From Nocardioides salarius (GTDB taxonomy: Bacteria > Actinomycetota > Actinomycetes > Propionibacteriales > Nocardioidaceae), in assembly GCF_016907435.1 (NCBI RefSeq), contig NZ_JAFBBZ010000001.1, positions 1,922,001 through 1,986,000 on the forward strand: DNA of 64,000 nucleotides, in the 5' to 3' direction. The notes under the pieces are model-generated. The model did no database searches. It was not told the origin of the DNA and worked only from the letters and a program-made list of their open reading frames with translations. Numbering within the stretch: position 1 is the first letter of the stretch; every line of letters begins with the position of its first letter. Of this stretch, positions 1-8,583 are shown in pieces. Position numbers and translations under genes: made by a program.

Positions 1-787
1 CCGCCTGGTCGCGCAGGCCCTTGGCCCGCGCGGTGGTCAGGTAGTCGGAGCCGAGCTCGTCGAGCAGCGAGCTGCGCATGACCAGGGCGTAGTCGGCCAG
101 GTAGGCCAGGGTCAGGGTGAGCACCGGCAGCGTCAGGTGGCGCGCCACGTCGAGCACGCCGCCCGGCGACCACGGGTCGACGTCGACGGAGTGCAGCCCG
201 CCGGTGGGGAACAGCCCGGGCACCGGCCCGAAGCCGACGGCGAGGGTGGCGATCAGCAGCAGGCCCAGCCACCACTCGGGCATCGAGTAGAGGGTGAGCG
301 AGGCGCCGGTGGACAGGCGGTCGAAGCGCTGGCCCCGGGCCCAGGCGCTGCGCACCCCGAGCCACATCCCGACCAGCGCGGCCAGCAGCGTCGAGGTGCC
401 GACCAGCAGCAGGGTCGGCCCGATCCGGTCGACCAGCAGGTCGGCGACCGGCACCCGGTAGCGCAGCGAGATCCCCAGGTCGCCGCTGAGCGTGTTGCCC
501 AGGTAGGTCAGGAACTGCTGGGGCAGCGGCTCGTCGAGCCCGTACGCGGCGTTGAACTGCTCGAGCTGCTCGGGCGAGCTGAAGCGGCCCCGGCCCAGGG
601 TGCGGGCGGGGTCGCCGGGCAGCACCCGGAAGAGGAAGAAGTTGACGACCAGCACGAAGGCGAGGCTGCCCAGGGAGCCCAGCACCTTGCCTCCCGCGTA
701 GCGCCCGTAGCCGCCCCGGGACCGGCGGGCCCGGGGCGGGGCCGCGAGCGCTCCCTCGGGCCCGGCCGCGCTGGCCGCGAGGGTCAC
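1..787 (-). CDS. ABC transporter permease, DppB/OppB type (partial, cut by left edge)
   Basis: Inner-membrane permease of a peptide/nickel-type ABC importer; the C-terminus lies beyond the window. The reverse strand reads GTG at 787-785, overlapping the TGA of the binding-protein gene (GTGA). After an Arg/Pro/Gly-rich start comes a first membrane segment (VLGSLGSLAFVLVVNFFLF) followed by RVLPGDPA, the conserved start of DppB-family proteins. A second segment (LLLVGTSTLLAALVGMWLG), the YSMPEWWLGLLLI stretch and an EAA-like loop ending YLTTARAKGLRDQ follow. Co-transcription with the upstream binding protein is very likely. A DppC partner and the ATPases should lie to the left of the window. Substrate is unknown; peptide is the family default. 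Confidence 0.85.
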   Translation of the reverse strand, partial: MTLAASAAGPEGALAAPPRARRSRGGYGRYAGGKVLGSLGSLAFVLVVNFFLFRVLPGDPARTLGRGRFSSPEQLEQFNAAYGLDEPLPQQFLTYLGNTLSGDLGISLRYRVPVADLLVDRIGPTLLLVGTSTLLAALVGMWLGVRSAWARGQRFDRLSTGASLTLYSMPEWWLGLLLIATLAVGFGPVPGLFPTGGLHSVDVDPWSPGGVLDVARHLTLPVLTLTLAYLADYALVMRSSLLDELGSDYLTTARAKGLRDQA

Positions 788-2640
788 TCGCGGTCCTCGG
801 CGGTCCCGCGGCGGCGTACGACGAGGACGGCGACGCCGGCGACCAGCAGCACGACCAGCCCGCCCGCCCCGACCAGCAGCCCGGCGCCCGGGCCCTCCTC
901 GTCACCGGCGGCCGCGGCCTCGGTCGCGCTGGTGGCGCCGTCGCAGTCACCGGCCTCGGCGGCGGGCCGGATCGAGCGGTAGGTGTGGGTGCCCTGCTGG
1001 AAGATCCACTGCCCGGTCTCGGCCGGCTGCTGGAGCAGGCAGGCGAAGCGGTCGCTGCGCACCGCCTGGCCGGTGGTGTTGTAGGCCGTGACCAGGTAGG
1101 GCGCGTCGCGGAAGAGGGTCTCCTGCATCGTCTTGACCTGCTCGGCGCGCACCTCGGGGTCGAGCTCGGAGCCCTGGGCCTCGAAGAGCGCGTCGTACTC
1201 GTCGTCGCAGTACCAGGAGTCCGACCAGTTGCCCCGCTGGTCGCAGGTCATGTAGCTGAGCATCGAGGTCGGGTCGGCGTCGACGAACCAGCCCCACTCG
1301 AAGGCGTCGAACTCGCCGGCCAGGATGATGTCGGTGAGCTTGGAGGACTCCACGGTGGTCACCTCCGACTCGATGCCCAGGTCGGCCAGCCACTCCTTGA
1401 AGTAGGCCATCACCTTGGTAGAGGTGGCGGAGTCGGAGCGCGCGAAGAGGCGCAGGGTGCCGAGCGGGGAGCCGTCGGGCAGGGTGCGCAGGCCGTCGGC
1501 GCCGACGGTGTAGCCCGCCTCGTCGAGCAGCGCGGCGGCACGCTCGGGGTCGTGGGCCAGGTCCTCGGCCGGCGGCTCCCAGTGGAACGTGGCGTAGCCC
1601 GGCGGCACGATCGTCGAGCCCGGCCTGCCGGCGCCCTGGTAGACGGTGTCGACCAGCTGCTGGCGATCGAGCGCGAGCCCCACGGCGAAGCGGAACTCGG
1701 GGTCGAGCACGGCGGGGTTGGGGTCGCCGATCGGCTCGCCGGTCTCGAGGTCGACCGAGCCGGCGTTGAAGGAGATCTCGTCGAAGCCGGGGGTGTCGGC
1801 GTTCTGGGCCAGCACCCCGTCGCGGCCCTCGAGGGAGTCGACCTGCAGCGCCGAGATGCCCTCGACGAAGTCGACCTCGCCCTTGACCAGCGCCTGCACG
1901 GCGGGGTCCTCGCTCTTGAAGACCCGGAAGACGACCTCGTCGACGTGCGGGGCGCCGTTCCAGTAGTCCGGGTTGGCCTCGAAGCGGTACGTCGAGCCGC
2001 CCGCGGTGCCCTCGACCAGCCGGAACGGCCCCGAGCCGACGACCGGCGCGCCGTCGGTCGGCTCGGCCGCGAACGACTTCATCGCCTCGCCGCTCACCTC
2101 CGACCACACGTGCTGGGGCACGATCGGGATCGGCACCATCGGCAGCACGCTGTTGGGCCGCGACAGGCTCATCACCAGCGTCGTGTCGTCGGGGGCCTCG
2201 ACCTCGGTGACGCCGGCCAGCCACGACTTCCAGGTGGCCGACTCGGGACCCTTGCCCAGCACCCGCGAGTAGGTGAAGGCGAGGTCGTCGGCGGTCAGCG
2301 GCTCGCCGTCCGACCAGGTGACGTCGTCGCGGATGGTGAAGCGCCACTCGAGACCGTCGTCGCTGCTCTCCCAGTCGGTGGCCAGCGACGGCTGCAGGGA
2401 CAGGTCCTCGGTCGAGAAGTCGACGAGGTAGTCGTAGGTCAGCGCCCACATCTCGTAGGACTCGACCTCGATGCCCAGGAAGGGGTTGAAGCTGTCGACC
2501 TCGTTGAGCAGCGCGACGGTGAAGCGCGCCGGGTCGCCCCCGCCCGCCGCCGCGGCGCCGCCGGACAGCCCGCCCAGCATGCCGACCGGGAGCAGGCAGC
2601 CGGCCAGCAGCCCGGCCAGCAGGCGGCCCGGCCGGACCAC
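784..2640 (-). CDS. ABC transporter substrate-binding protein, SBP family 5, with C-terminal membrane anchor
   Basis: Extracellular solute-binding protein of the peptide/nickel family (SBP_bac_5), partner of the downstream permease. It starts with a hydrophobic export signal followed by family motifs: VDSFNPFLG, TWSDGEPLTADDLAFTYSRV near residue 110, and the C-terminal lobe. The last ~40 residues contain a hydrophobic helix (GLLVGAGGLVVLLVAGVAVLVV) followed by RRR, so the protein is probably held by a C-terminal anchor rather than only a lipid. The reading frame stays open to 2949, but that extension is antisense to the S9 peptidase. The GTG at 2640 gives about 618 residues, normal for the family. 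Start choice is moderately sure. Confidence 0.85.
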   Translation of the reverse strand: MVRPGRLLAGLLAGCLLPVGMLGGLSGGAAAAGGGDPARFTVALLNEVDSFNPFLGIEVESYEMWALTYDYLVDFSTEDLSLQPSLATDWESSDDGLEWRFTIRDDVTWSDGEPLTADDLAFTYSRVLGKGPESATWKSWLAGVTEVEAPDDTTLVMSLSRPNSVLPMVPIPIVPQHVWSEVSGEAMKSFAAEPTDGAPVVGSGPFRLVEGTAGGSTYRFEANPDYWNGAPHVDEVVFRVFKSEDPAVQALVKGEVDFVEGISALQVDSLEGRDGVLAQNADTPGFDEISFNAGSVDLETGEPIGDPNPAVLDPEFRFAVGLALDRQQLVDTVYQGAGRPGSTIVPPGYATFHWEPPAEDLAHDPERAAALLDEAGYTVGADGLRTLPDGSPLGTLRLFARSDSATSTKVMAYFKEWLADLGIESEVTTVESSKLTDIILAGEFDAFEWGWFVDADPTSMLSYMTCDQRGNWSDSWYCDDEYDALFEAQGSELDPEVRAEQVKTMQETLFRDAPYLVTAYNTTGQAVRSDRFACLLQQPAETGQWIFQQGTHTYRSIRPAAEAGDCDGATSATEAAAAGDEEGPGAGLLVGAGGLVVLLVAGVAVLVVRRRGTAEDRE

Positions 2641-2676
2641 TGCCGCGCGCCGCCGCTTCGTCGTACGTTGACGCCC
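2641..2676. promoter_or_regulatory. 36-bp divergent intergenic region
   Basis: This is the whole gap between the proposed GTG starts of the binding protein (minus) and the S9 peptidase (plus). It is too short for two separate conventional promoters with leaders, so at least one transcript is probably leaderless or starts inside the neighbouring gene. No clear Shine-Dalgarno sequence is visible for either gene. Alternative: one of the two starts is wrong. Confidence 0.4.
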
Positions 2677-4848
2677 GTGAAGCCACCCGCGCCCCCGGTC
2701 GCCGCCCGCCGACCGCACACCCACCGCGAGCACGGGCTCGTGCGGCACGACCCCTACGCCTGGCTGCACGACGTGACCTCGCCGGAGGTGCTGGCGCACC
2801 TTGCTGCCGAGCGGGCCTACTACGACGCTGCCTCTGCGCATCTGCACTCCCAGGTGGTGGGGCTGGCCTCCGAGATGGTGTCCCGGGTGCCGACGGACGA
2901 GCGGTCGCCGTCGTGGGAACGCTCGAGGTTTTCCTACTACACCGAGCACTCCGCCGGTAGTGAGTACGCGGTTATTCGCCGAAGAATTCGCAGCGATAAG
3001 TCACATGGTGAGACGAAATCCGTCGCAGATCAAGATTTTACCGATGTATTCCGTAGCGGAGCGTCGCTCGACGACGAGGTCGTCCTCGACGTCGGCTCGC
3101 TCGACACCGGCAGCGGCCACCTCGAGCTCGGGCTGGCGCTGGTCAGCCCCGACGAGCGGCTGCTGGCCCACGCCGTCGACACCACCGGCGACGAGGTCTA
3201 CCGGCTGCGCTTCCGCGACCTGGGCACCGGCGAGGACCTGCCCGACGAGGTGCCGCGCTGCTACTACGGGGGCGCCTGGAGCGCCGACTCCGGCGAGTTC
3301 TTCTACACCGTCCACGACGACGCCTACCGCCCCCACCAGGTCTGGCGGCACCGGCTGGGCAGCGACGTCGCCGACGACGTGCTGGTGCTCAGCGAGCCCG
3401 ACGAGGCCTTCGAGCTGCACCTGCGCACCAGCCGCAGCGGCGAGCTGGTGGTCATCCTCAGCGAGAGCCGCACCACCAGCGAGACCTGGGTCGTCGAGAC
3501 GAGCGACCCGGCCGGCGCCCCGCGCTCGGTCGGCGGACGGCGCCCGGGCGTGGTCTACCGCGCCGAGCACGTGCGCGGGCCGGGCGGCGGCCACCTGCTG
3601 CTGGTCACCGACGCCGGCGCCGAGGAGTTCCGGCTGGTCCGCGCCCCCGTGCCGGCCACCGCGACGGGGCAGGACCACACCAGCTGGGTGGAGGTCCGCG
3701 GCGAGGACCCGGCCGAGCGCCTCGAGCGGGTCGACGCCTTCGCGGGCCACGTGGTGCTGAGCCTGCGCACCCACGCCGAGCACCGCTTGCGCCTGCTCCC
3801 CCACGACGACCTGGCCGGGCCCGGGGTGGTGGTGGCCAGCGGGTTCGCCGGCGGCGCCGTGCACCTCGACCGCTGCACCGACTACGACGCCACGTCGATC
3901 ACCGTGCACGACCGGGCCCACGTCGAGCCCAGCCGCTGGCTCGACGTCGACCTCGCCAGCGGCGAGCGGCGCCAGCTCGGGCGCCAGCAGGCTCCGGGCC
4001 ACGACCCCGGCCGCTACGTCACCGAGCGCCGGCACCTCCCCTCCCCCGACGGCACCCTGGTGCCCGTCACCCTGGTGCGGCACCGGGACACCCCGCTCGA
4101 CGGCACCGCGCCCGCCCTGCTCTACGCCTACGGCGCCTACGAGTACGTCTTCGAGCCCGAGTTCGACCCGGCCCTGCCCAGCCTGCTCGACCGGGGCGTG
4201 GTCTTCGCCCACGTGCACGTGCGCGGCGGCGGGGAGGGCGGGCGGCGCTGGTGGCTCGAGGGCCGGCTGGCGGCCAAGCAGCACTCCTTCACCGACCACC
4301 TCGCGGTGGCCGACGCCCTCGACGGGCTCGTCGACGGCCGCCGGCTGGCCACCCGAGGCCTCAGCGCCGGCGGGCTGCTGCAGGGCGCGGTGCTCAGCCA
4401 GCGGCCCGAGCGCTGGCGCGCGGTGGTGGCCGAGGTGCCCTTCGTCGACGTGGTCACCACCATGCTCGACGCGAGCGTCCCGCTCACGGTCAACGAGTGG
4501 GAGGAGTGGGGCGACCCGCGGCGGCGCGAGGACCACGCGTGGATGCTGGCCTGGTCGCCGTACGACAACCTGCCGCCGGCGGGGTCGCGCCCCGACCTGC
4601 TGGTCACCGGCGCGCTGCACGACCCGCGGGTGCTGGTGCACGAGCCGGCCAAGTGGGTCGCGGCGCTGCGCGAGAGCGATCCCGCGTGGGGCCCGCGCTG
4701 CCTGTTCCGCTGCGAGGTGGGCGCCGGGGCGCACTCCGGGCCCTCGGGGCGCCTGGCCCACCTGCACTACGAGGCCGAGGTCTACGCCTGGGTCCTCGAC
4801 AAGCTGCTGCACGAGACGCGTGCCGAGCCCGAGGGGACCCTGCGATGA
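2677..4848 (+). CDS. S9 family peptidase, oligopeptidase B-like
   Basis: Serine peptidase of the prolyl oligopeptidase family, probably cytoplasmic (no signal peptide), cleaving short peptides. About 723 residues from the GTG at 2677, the usual length for oligopeptidase B. The N-terminus PHTHREHGLVRHDPYAWL matches the family start, then a beta-propeller domain and a C-terminal alpha/beta hydrolase domain. The catalytic triad is visible: Ser563 in GLSAGG, Asp649 in GALHDPRV and His686 in GAHSGPSGR. The open frame extends upstream to 985, but that part is antisense to the binding-protein gene. Codon use changes sharply in a ~140-bp AT-richer patch (about residues 83-130). The stop overlaps the M20 gene (ATGA), so the two form an operon. 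Confidence 0.9.
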   Translation: MKPPAPPVAARRPHTHREHGLVRHDPYAWLHDVTSPEVLAHLAAERAYYDAASAHLHSQVVGLASEMVSRVPTDERSPSWERSRFSYYTEHSAGSEYAVIRRRIRSDKSHGETKSVADQDFTDVFRSGASLDDEVVLDVGSLDTGSGHLELGLALVSPDERLLAHAVDTTGDEVYRLRFRDLGTGEDLPDEVPRCYYGGAWSADSGEFFYTVHDDAYRPHQVWRHRLGSDVADDVLVLSEPDEAFELHLRTSRSGELVVILSESRTTSETWVVETSDPAGAPRSVGGRRPGVVYRAEHVRGPGGGHLLLVTDAGAEEFRLVRAPVPATATGQDHTSWVEVRGEDPAERLERVDAFAGHVVLSLRTHAEHRLRLLPHDDLAGPGVVVASGFAGGAVHLDRCTDYDATSITVHDRAHVEPSRWLDVDLASGERRQLGRQQAPGHDPGRYVTERRHLPSPDGTLVPVTLVRHRDTPLDGTAPALLYAYGAYEYVFEPEFDPALPSLLDRGVVFAHVHVRGGGEGGRRWWLEGRLAAKQHSFTDHLAVADALDGLVDGRRLATRGLSAGGLLQGAVLSQRPERWRAVVAEVPFVDVVTTMLDASVPLTVNEWEEWGDPRRREDHAWMLAWSPYDNLPPAGSRPDLLVTGALHDPRVLVHEPAKWVAALRESDPAWGPRCLFRCEVGAGAHSGPSGRLAHLHYEAEVYAWVLDKLLHETRAEPEGTLR
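2923..3066 (+). other. AT-rich patch inside the S9 peptidase gene
   Basis: About 140 bp in which AT content rises steeply compared with the surrounding very GC-rich coding sequence. The frame stays open and codes for the SYYTEHSAGSEYAVIRRR to DFTDVFRSG region of the peptidase. Codons such as ATT, TTA, AAA, GAT and TTT cluster here, while the rest of the gene hardly uses them. Confidence 0.6.
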
Positions 4849-6179
4849 CCACCAGCGTGCACGACGAGGTGCTGCGGGTCGCCCGCGACCTGATCCGGAT
4901 GGACACCAGCAACGCGCCCGCCGAGGCGCTCGGGCGACCGCCCGGTGAGGAGACCCAGGCCGCGGAGTACCTGCACGACTACCTCAGCGGCCACGGCGTC
5001 GAGTGCGAGCTGGTCGCGCGCGACGAGCGGCGCGCCAACCTGGTCGCCCGCATCCCCGGCAGCGGCGAGGGGCCGTCGCTGGCCTTCGTCGGGCACACCG
5101 ACGTGGTGCCGGCCGACGCCCGCGACTGGACCCACCCGCCGTTCGAGGCCGTCGTCGACGACGACGGGTGGCTGTGGGGCCGCGGCGCGATCGACATGAA
5201 GGGCGAGGTGGCCGGGCGCGCGGTCGCGATGGCGGCCCTGGCCCGCTCGGGCTTCCAGCCGCGCGGCGACCTGTGGCTGCTGGCCGTCGCCGACGAGGAG
5301 GACGGCATGTACGACGTCGGGATGCGCTGGCTGCTCGAGGCCCGCCCCGACATCCGCCCCGACCTGGCGCTCAACGAGGGCGGGGGCGAGCGGATGGTGC
5401 TCAGCGACGGCCGCGTCGTGCTGCCGGTCGGGGTCGGCGAGAAGGGCACCTACCCGGTGCGGGTCACCGCCGTCGGCGAGGCCGGGCACGCCTCCACCCC
5501 CACCATCGGCGACAACGCGGTGCCCCACCTGGGCGAGGTGCTGCGCCGCATCGGCCTCGGCACCGCCGAGCCGCAGCGCTCCCCGCTGCTCGAGCGGACC
5601 CTGGAGATCCTGCTGGGCGAGGCGCCCGGCGACCTCGGCGAGGCCCTGGCCCGCGCGGGGCGGCTGCAGCCGCTGCTGCTCGACGTGCTGCCGGCGCTGG
5701 TCGGCACCACCATGGCGCCGACCCTGGTGGGCGGCTCCTCCAAGCGCAACGTGATGCCGGCGCGCGCCTGGGTCGAGCTCGACTGCCGGATCCTGCCGGG
5801 CACCACCGAGGCCGACGTCGAGCGCGCCGTGCGGGCCCGGCTCGGCGACGACCTGCGCTACGAGCTGACCTGGCCCGAGCACCTCGTCGCCGGCAGCAGC
5901 TCGCCGGAGGAGTCGCCGCTGATCGACGCGATCGGCGCGGTGCTCGCCGAGCAGGGCGAGACCGGCAGCCTGCTGCCGCTGCTGGGCACCGGCTTCACCG
6001 ACTCGGTCTACCTGCGCGCCGGCGCCGGCACGACGGCGTACGGGTTCAACCCCTACCGGGCGACCTCGGCCGAGGTGGTCGCCGAGGGCTTCCACAACGC
6101 CGACGAGCGGATCCACGTCGACGACCTGGCCCACAGCGTCGCCTTCCACGAGGCGCTCGCGCGCCGGGTGCTGGGCTGA
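4845..6179 (+). CDS. M20/M25/M40 family metallopeptidase
   Basis: Zinc-dependent amino-acylase or dipeptidase of the M20 family, about 444 residues, probably cytoplasmic. The metal-binding and catalytic motifs are in order: GHTDVVP (His84, Asp86), GRGAIDMKG with the bridging Asp, ADEEDG with the catalytic Glu-Glu pair, and a dimerisation region beginning VGVGEKGTYPVRVTAVGEAGHAS. The ATG overlaps the S9 stop by four bases, so it is translationally coupled. With the oligopeptidase and the divergent peptide-type transporter it suggests uptake and complete hydrolysis of peptides. It could instead be an ArgE/DapE-like deacylase; the substrate cannot be read from sequence. Confidence 0.88.
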   Translation: MTTSVHDEVLRVARDLIRMDTSNAPAEALGRPPGEETQAAEYLHDYLSGHGVECELVARDERRANLVARIPGSGEGPSLAFVGHTDVVPADARDWTHPPFEAVVDDDGWLWGRGAIDMKGEVAGRAVAMAALARSGFQPRGDLWLLAVADEEDGMYDVGMRWLLEARPDIRPDLALNEGGGERMVLSDGRVVLPVGVGEKGTYPVRVTAVGEAGHASTPTIGDNAVPHLGEVLRRIGLGTAEPQRSPLLERTLEILLGEAPGDLGEALARAGRLQPLLLDVLPALVGTTMAPTLVGGSSKRNVMPARAWVELDCRILPGTTEADVERAVRARLGDDLRYELTWPEHLVAGSSSPEESPLIDAIGAVLAEQGETGSLLPLLGTGFTDSVYLRAGAGTTAYGFNPYRATSAEVVAEGFHNADERIHVDDLAHSVAFHEALARRVLG

Positions 6180-6219
6180 GCGCCGCGCCGGGGCCCTCGC
6201 GGGCGTGCGGTCGGTGCGA

Positions 6220-7368
6220 TCAGATCCGGCCACCTGTGTGGGAGAGGATGTCCCGCACGCGCTGCTTGGCGAGCTCGCAGTAGCCTCGCGCGGCCTCGCG
6301 GGCTCCCGGCTTGTCCCCTCGTTCGATGCACTCGGTGAGCTGTCTCTGGACGTCGACGAACCGCTGCGACGTGACCGGCGTCGAGCCGAAGCTGCGCGTC
6401 ATCACGCTCTTGATGCTCAGTCCGCCGAAGGTGGCGGTCAGCAACGGGTTCTGCGCCAGGCCCACGAGACCTTCGTGGAACAGGTAGTTCGCGTCCAGGT
6501 AGGCGTCGAAGTCCACGAATCGGTCGCCCACCAGCTGAGCCGCCATCGCCTCGAACCGTGCGCGGAGGTCCTCGAGCGAGGCGGCCGGCACGGAGCCGAC
6601 GACCGCGTCGATGACGCCCAGCTCGATCAGGAGCCGCGCATCGAACGTCTGGTCCGAGGCACGCACGTCGAAGGGCGTGATGACGTAGCCACGCTCGGGG
6701 TCGCGCCGCACCAACCCCTCGGCCGCCATCCGGGTGAGGGCGTAGAAGGCAGCGGACTCGTCCACTCCGAGGGCGAGTGCCAGCTCGCCCACCACGAGGA
6801 CGTCGTCGGCGGCGTAGACCCGCGCCAGGACCTGGCGACGCGCCCGCCGGTAGACGTCGTCGTCACGGGCGAACTCGAAGCGCCCGAACCCACCGCGGAA
6901 GTAGGTGAGCGGCTGCCCGGCGGACGCCGAGGCCGAGACCACCCTGCCCAGGAAGATGGAGTGCGAGCCTCCGACGATCTTCTCCTCGACCTCGCACTCC
7001 ACGTGCGCGAGCGCCTCGGTCAGCAGCGGCATGCCTCCGAGCCCGAGGTGGACGCCGACGTCGCGGTACTTGTCCCGGGCGGCCGTGGCGAACTGGTGCG
7101 CGAGGTCCCCCTGCCCCTCCGAGAGGATGTTGACCACGTAGCGGCCCGACCGCGAGACCGCGTCGCAGGTGGGGACCGCGCTGTTGATGCAGGCCAGCAT
7201 CATGGGCGGGTCGGCGGACAGCGAGGTGACCGAGCTGGCCGTCATCCCGTAGCGACGGCCTCCGTGACTGGTCGTCAGGACAGTCACACCGCTCGCGAGG
7301 TGGCCCACGACGTGTCGGAAGTGCACGGGATCGACCCTCGGCAGATCAGTGGCGGCAACCTGGTTCAT
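6220..7368 (-). CDS. Flavin reductase domain fused to GntR-type winged helix and FCD domain
   Basis: A 382-residue fusion. Residues ~10-165 form a flavin reductase/FMN-binding domain (VVGHLASGVTVLTT, YGMTASSVTSLSADPP, VVNILSEGQ, HSIFLGRVVS), as in the reductase partners of two-component flavin monooxygenases. Residues ~170-235 form a GntR-like winged helix (GELALALGVDESAAFYALTR, GLVRRDPERGYVITPF). Residues ~243-370 match the helical FCD ligand domain found in GntR regulators (DARLLIELGVIDAVVG, DFDAYLDANYLFHEGL). It ends 40 bp from the convergent M20 gene and is divergent from a Gfo/Idh oxidoreductase. It may supply reduced flavin to the luciferase-like monooxygenase at 11.3-12.4 kb, regulate the cluster, or both. 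No frameshift is needed for the fusion. Confidence 0.85.
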   Translation of the reverse strand: MNQVAATDLPRVDPVHFRHVVGHLASGVTVLTTSHGGRRYGMTASSVTSLSADPPMMLACINSAVPTCDAVSRSGRYVVNILSEGQGDLAHQFATAARDKYRDVGVHLGLGGMPLLTEALAHVECEVEEKIVGGSHSIFLGRVVSASASAGQPLTYFRGGFGRFEFARDDDVYRRARRQVLARVYAADDVLVVGELALALGVDESAAFYALTRMAAEGLVRRDPERGYVITPFDVRASDQTFDARLLIELGVIDAVVGSVPAASLEDLRARFEAMAAQLVGDRFVDFDAYLDANYLFHEGLVGLAQNPLLTATFGGLSIKSVMTRSFGSTPVTSQRFVDVQRQLTECIERGDKPGAREAARGYCELAKQRVRDILSHTGGRI

Positions 7369-7579
7369 GGGTCGATTGAATGTCGCTGCGGCGCCGGGAG
7401 CACTGTCGGTGAGCGTGAACTTTGCACAGCGGGGCTGGCGGAGGGCGTGACGGCGCGAGGCAGATGTCTCGGCGCACGCCCCCGTGGAGGCAACCGATCA
7501 CGGAAACCGGCAGATCCGGCGGAAATCTTCACGCACGCCGCCAGCGCCGCCGGGCATCGCCGTGGTCTTGACTTCTGCC
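7369..7579. promoter_or_regulatory. Divergent intergenic region between fusion regulator and oxidoreductase genes
   Basis: About 210 bp separating the reductase-regulator fusion (minus) and the Gfo/Idh gene (plus). It should hold both promoters and any operator for the fusion protein. I see no convincing palindrome. The sequence just before 7580 includes TTGACT at 7568-7573, but this is too close to the start to serve as its -35 box. Confidence 0.4.
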
Positions 7580-8569
7580 GTGATCAACGCAGCAGTCATC
7601 GGCCTCGGGTGGTGGGGCCGCAAGGTCGTCGCCGACCTCGCCGACAGCCCCCACGTCAACATCGCTCTCGGGGTCGACAGCCAGGAACAGGCCCGGGCCT
7701 CGGTCGCCGTGCCCACGGCCTGCGACTACGAGTCGGCCCTGGCCGATCCGGCGATCGACGCAGTGATCCTGTGCACCCCGCACCGCGTGCACTCCGAGCA
7801 GATCGTCGCGGCCGCCGGCGCAGGCAAGCACGTCTTCTGCGAGAAGCCGCTCGCCACGACCACCGAGGAGGCCACCACCGCGATCGCAGCGGTACGGGCG
7901 GCCGGGGTGCAGCTCGGCATCGGTCACGAGCGCCGGTTCGAGCCGGCCGTCCTGGAGCTGCGAGAGCTGGTGCGCACGGGGCAGATCGGCATCCCGCTCG
8001 TCTTCGAGGGCAACTTCAGCCAGGACAAGTTCCTCCAGCTCGAGCCCGACAACTGGCGGCTCTCCAACGCCGAGGCGCCGGTCGGCCCGTTGTCGGCGAC
8101 CGGCATCCATCTCGTGGACCTGGCCATCGCCCTGCTGGGCCGCCCGACCGAGGTCTCGGCGCGTCTGTCGACCCAGGCCACCACCTTCGAGAACGGCGAC
8201 ACCCTGACGGTGACCATGGGCTTCGAGAAGGACCGGACGGCGATGATCACCGCCGTCCTGACGACACCCTTCATCGGCCGGGTCCACGTCATCGGCTCCC
8301 AGGGCTGGGTGGAGATCCGCGATCGCGAGCACCCTGAGGACCCCCAGGGATGGGACGTCACGACCGTGCTGCGCGGCAGCAGCCCGTGCCACCGCTTCTA
8401 CGAGCCGCATCCCACCGTCCGCGACAACATCGAGGCGTTCGCCAGGGCGGCCGCAGGTGGCGAGCCGTACCCTGTCTCACTCGAAGACATGCACGCCAAC
8501 GTGGCAGCGTTCGAGGCGATCAGCCGATCCGCACGGAGCGGGCGGCCGGAGAACGTGGCGGCGACCTGA
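7580..8569 (+). CDS. Gfo/Idh/MocA family NAD(P)-dependent oxidoreductase
   Basis: Oxidoreductase of the glucose-fructose oxidoreductase/inositol dehydrogenase type, about 329 residues. The Rossmann motif AAVIGLGWWGRK lies right at the N-terminus. The family EKP signature is present in HVFCEKPLATT, and the GHERRFEP and ATGIHLVDLAI stretches match the substrate domain. The GTG at 7580 was chosen because it places the Rossmann fold at residue ~5; the frame is open from 7484 and TTG 7568 is another candidate. No clear Shine-Dalgarno is seen. It likely shares an operon with the PucR regulator. Substrate (sugar acid, inositol-like or aromatic dihydrodiol) is unknown. Confidence 0.82.
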   Translation: MINAAVIGLGWWGRKVVADLADSPHVNIALGVDSQEQARASVAVPTACDYESALADPAIDAVILCTPHRVHSEQIVAAAGAGKHVFCEKPLATTTEEATTAIAAVRAAGVQLGIGHERRFEPAVLELRELVRTGQIGIPLVFEGNFSQDKFLQLEPDNWRLSNAEAPVGPLSATGIHLVDLAIALLGRPTEVSARLSTQATTFENGDTLTVTMGFEKDRTAMITAVLTTPFIGRVHVIGSQGWVEIRDREHPEDPQGWDVTTVLRGSSPCHRFYEPHPTVRDNIEAFARAAAGGEPYPVSLEDMHANVAAFEAISRSARSGRPENVAAT

Positions 8570-8583
8570 TGGGAGGTTCGGCC

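Noticed and set aside
985..2676. Upstream extension of the S9 peptidase frame
   Set aside because: This part is antisense to the substrate-binding protein. The family N-terminus begins right after GTG 2677.
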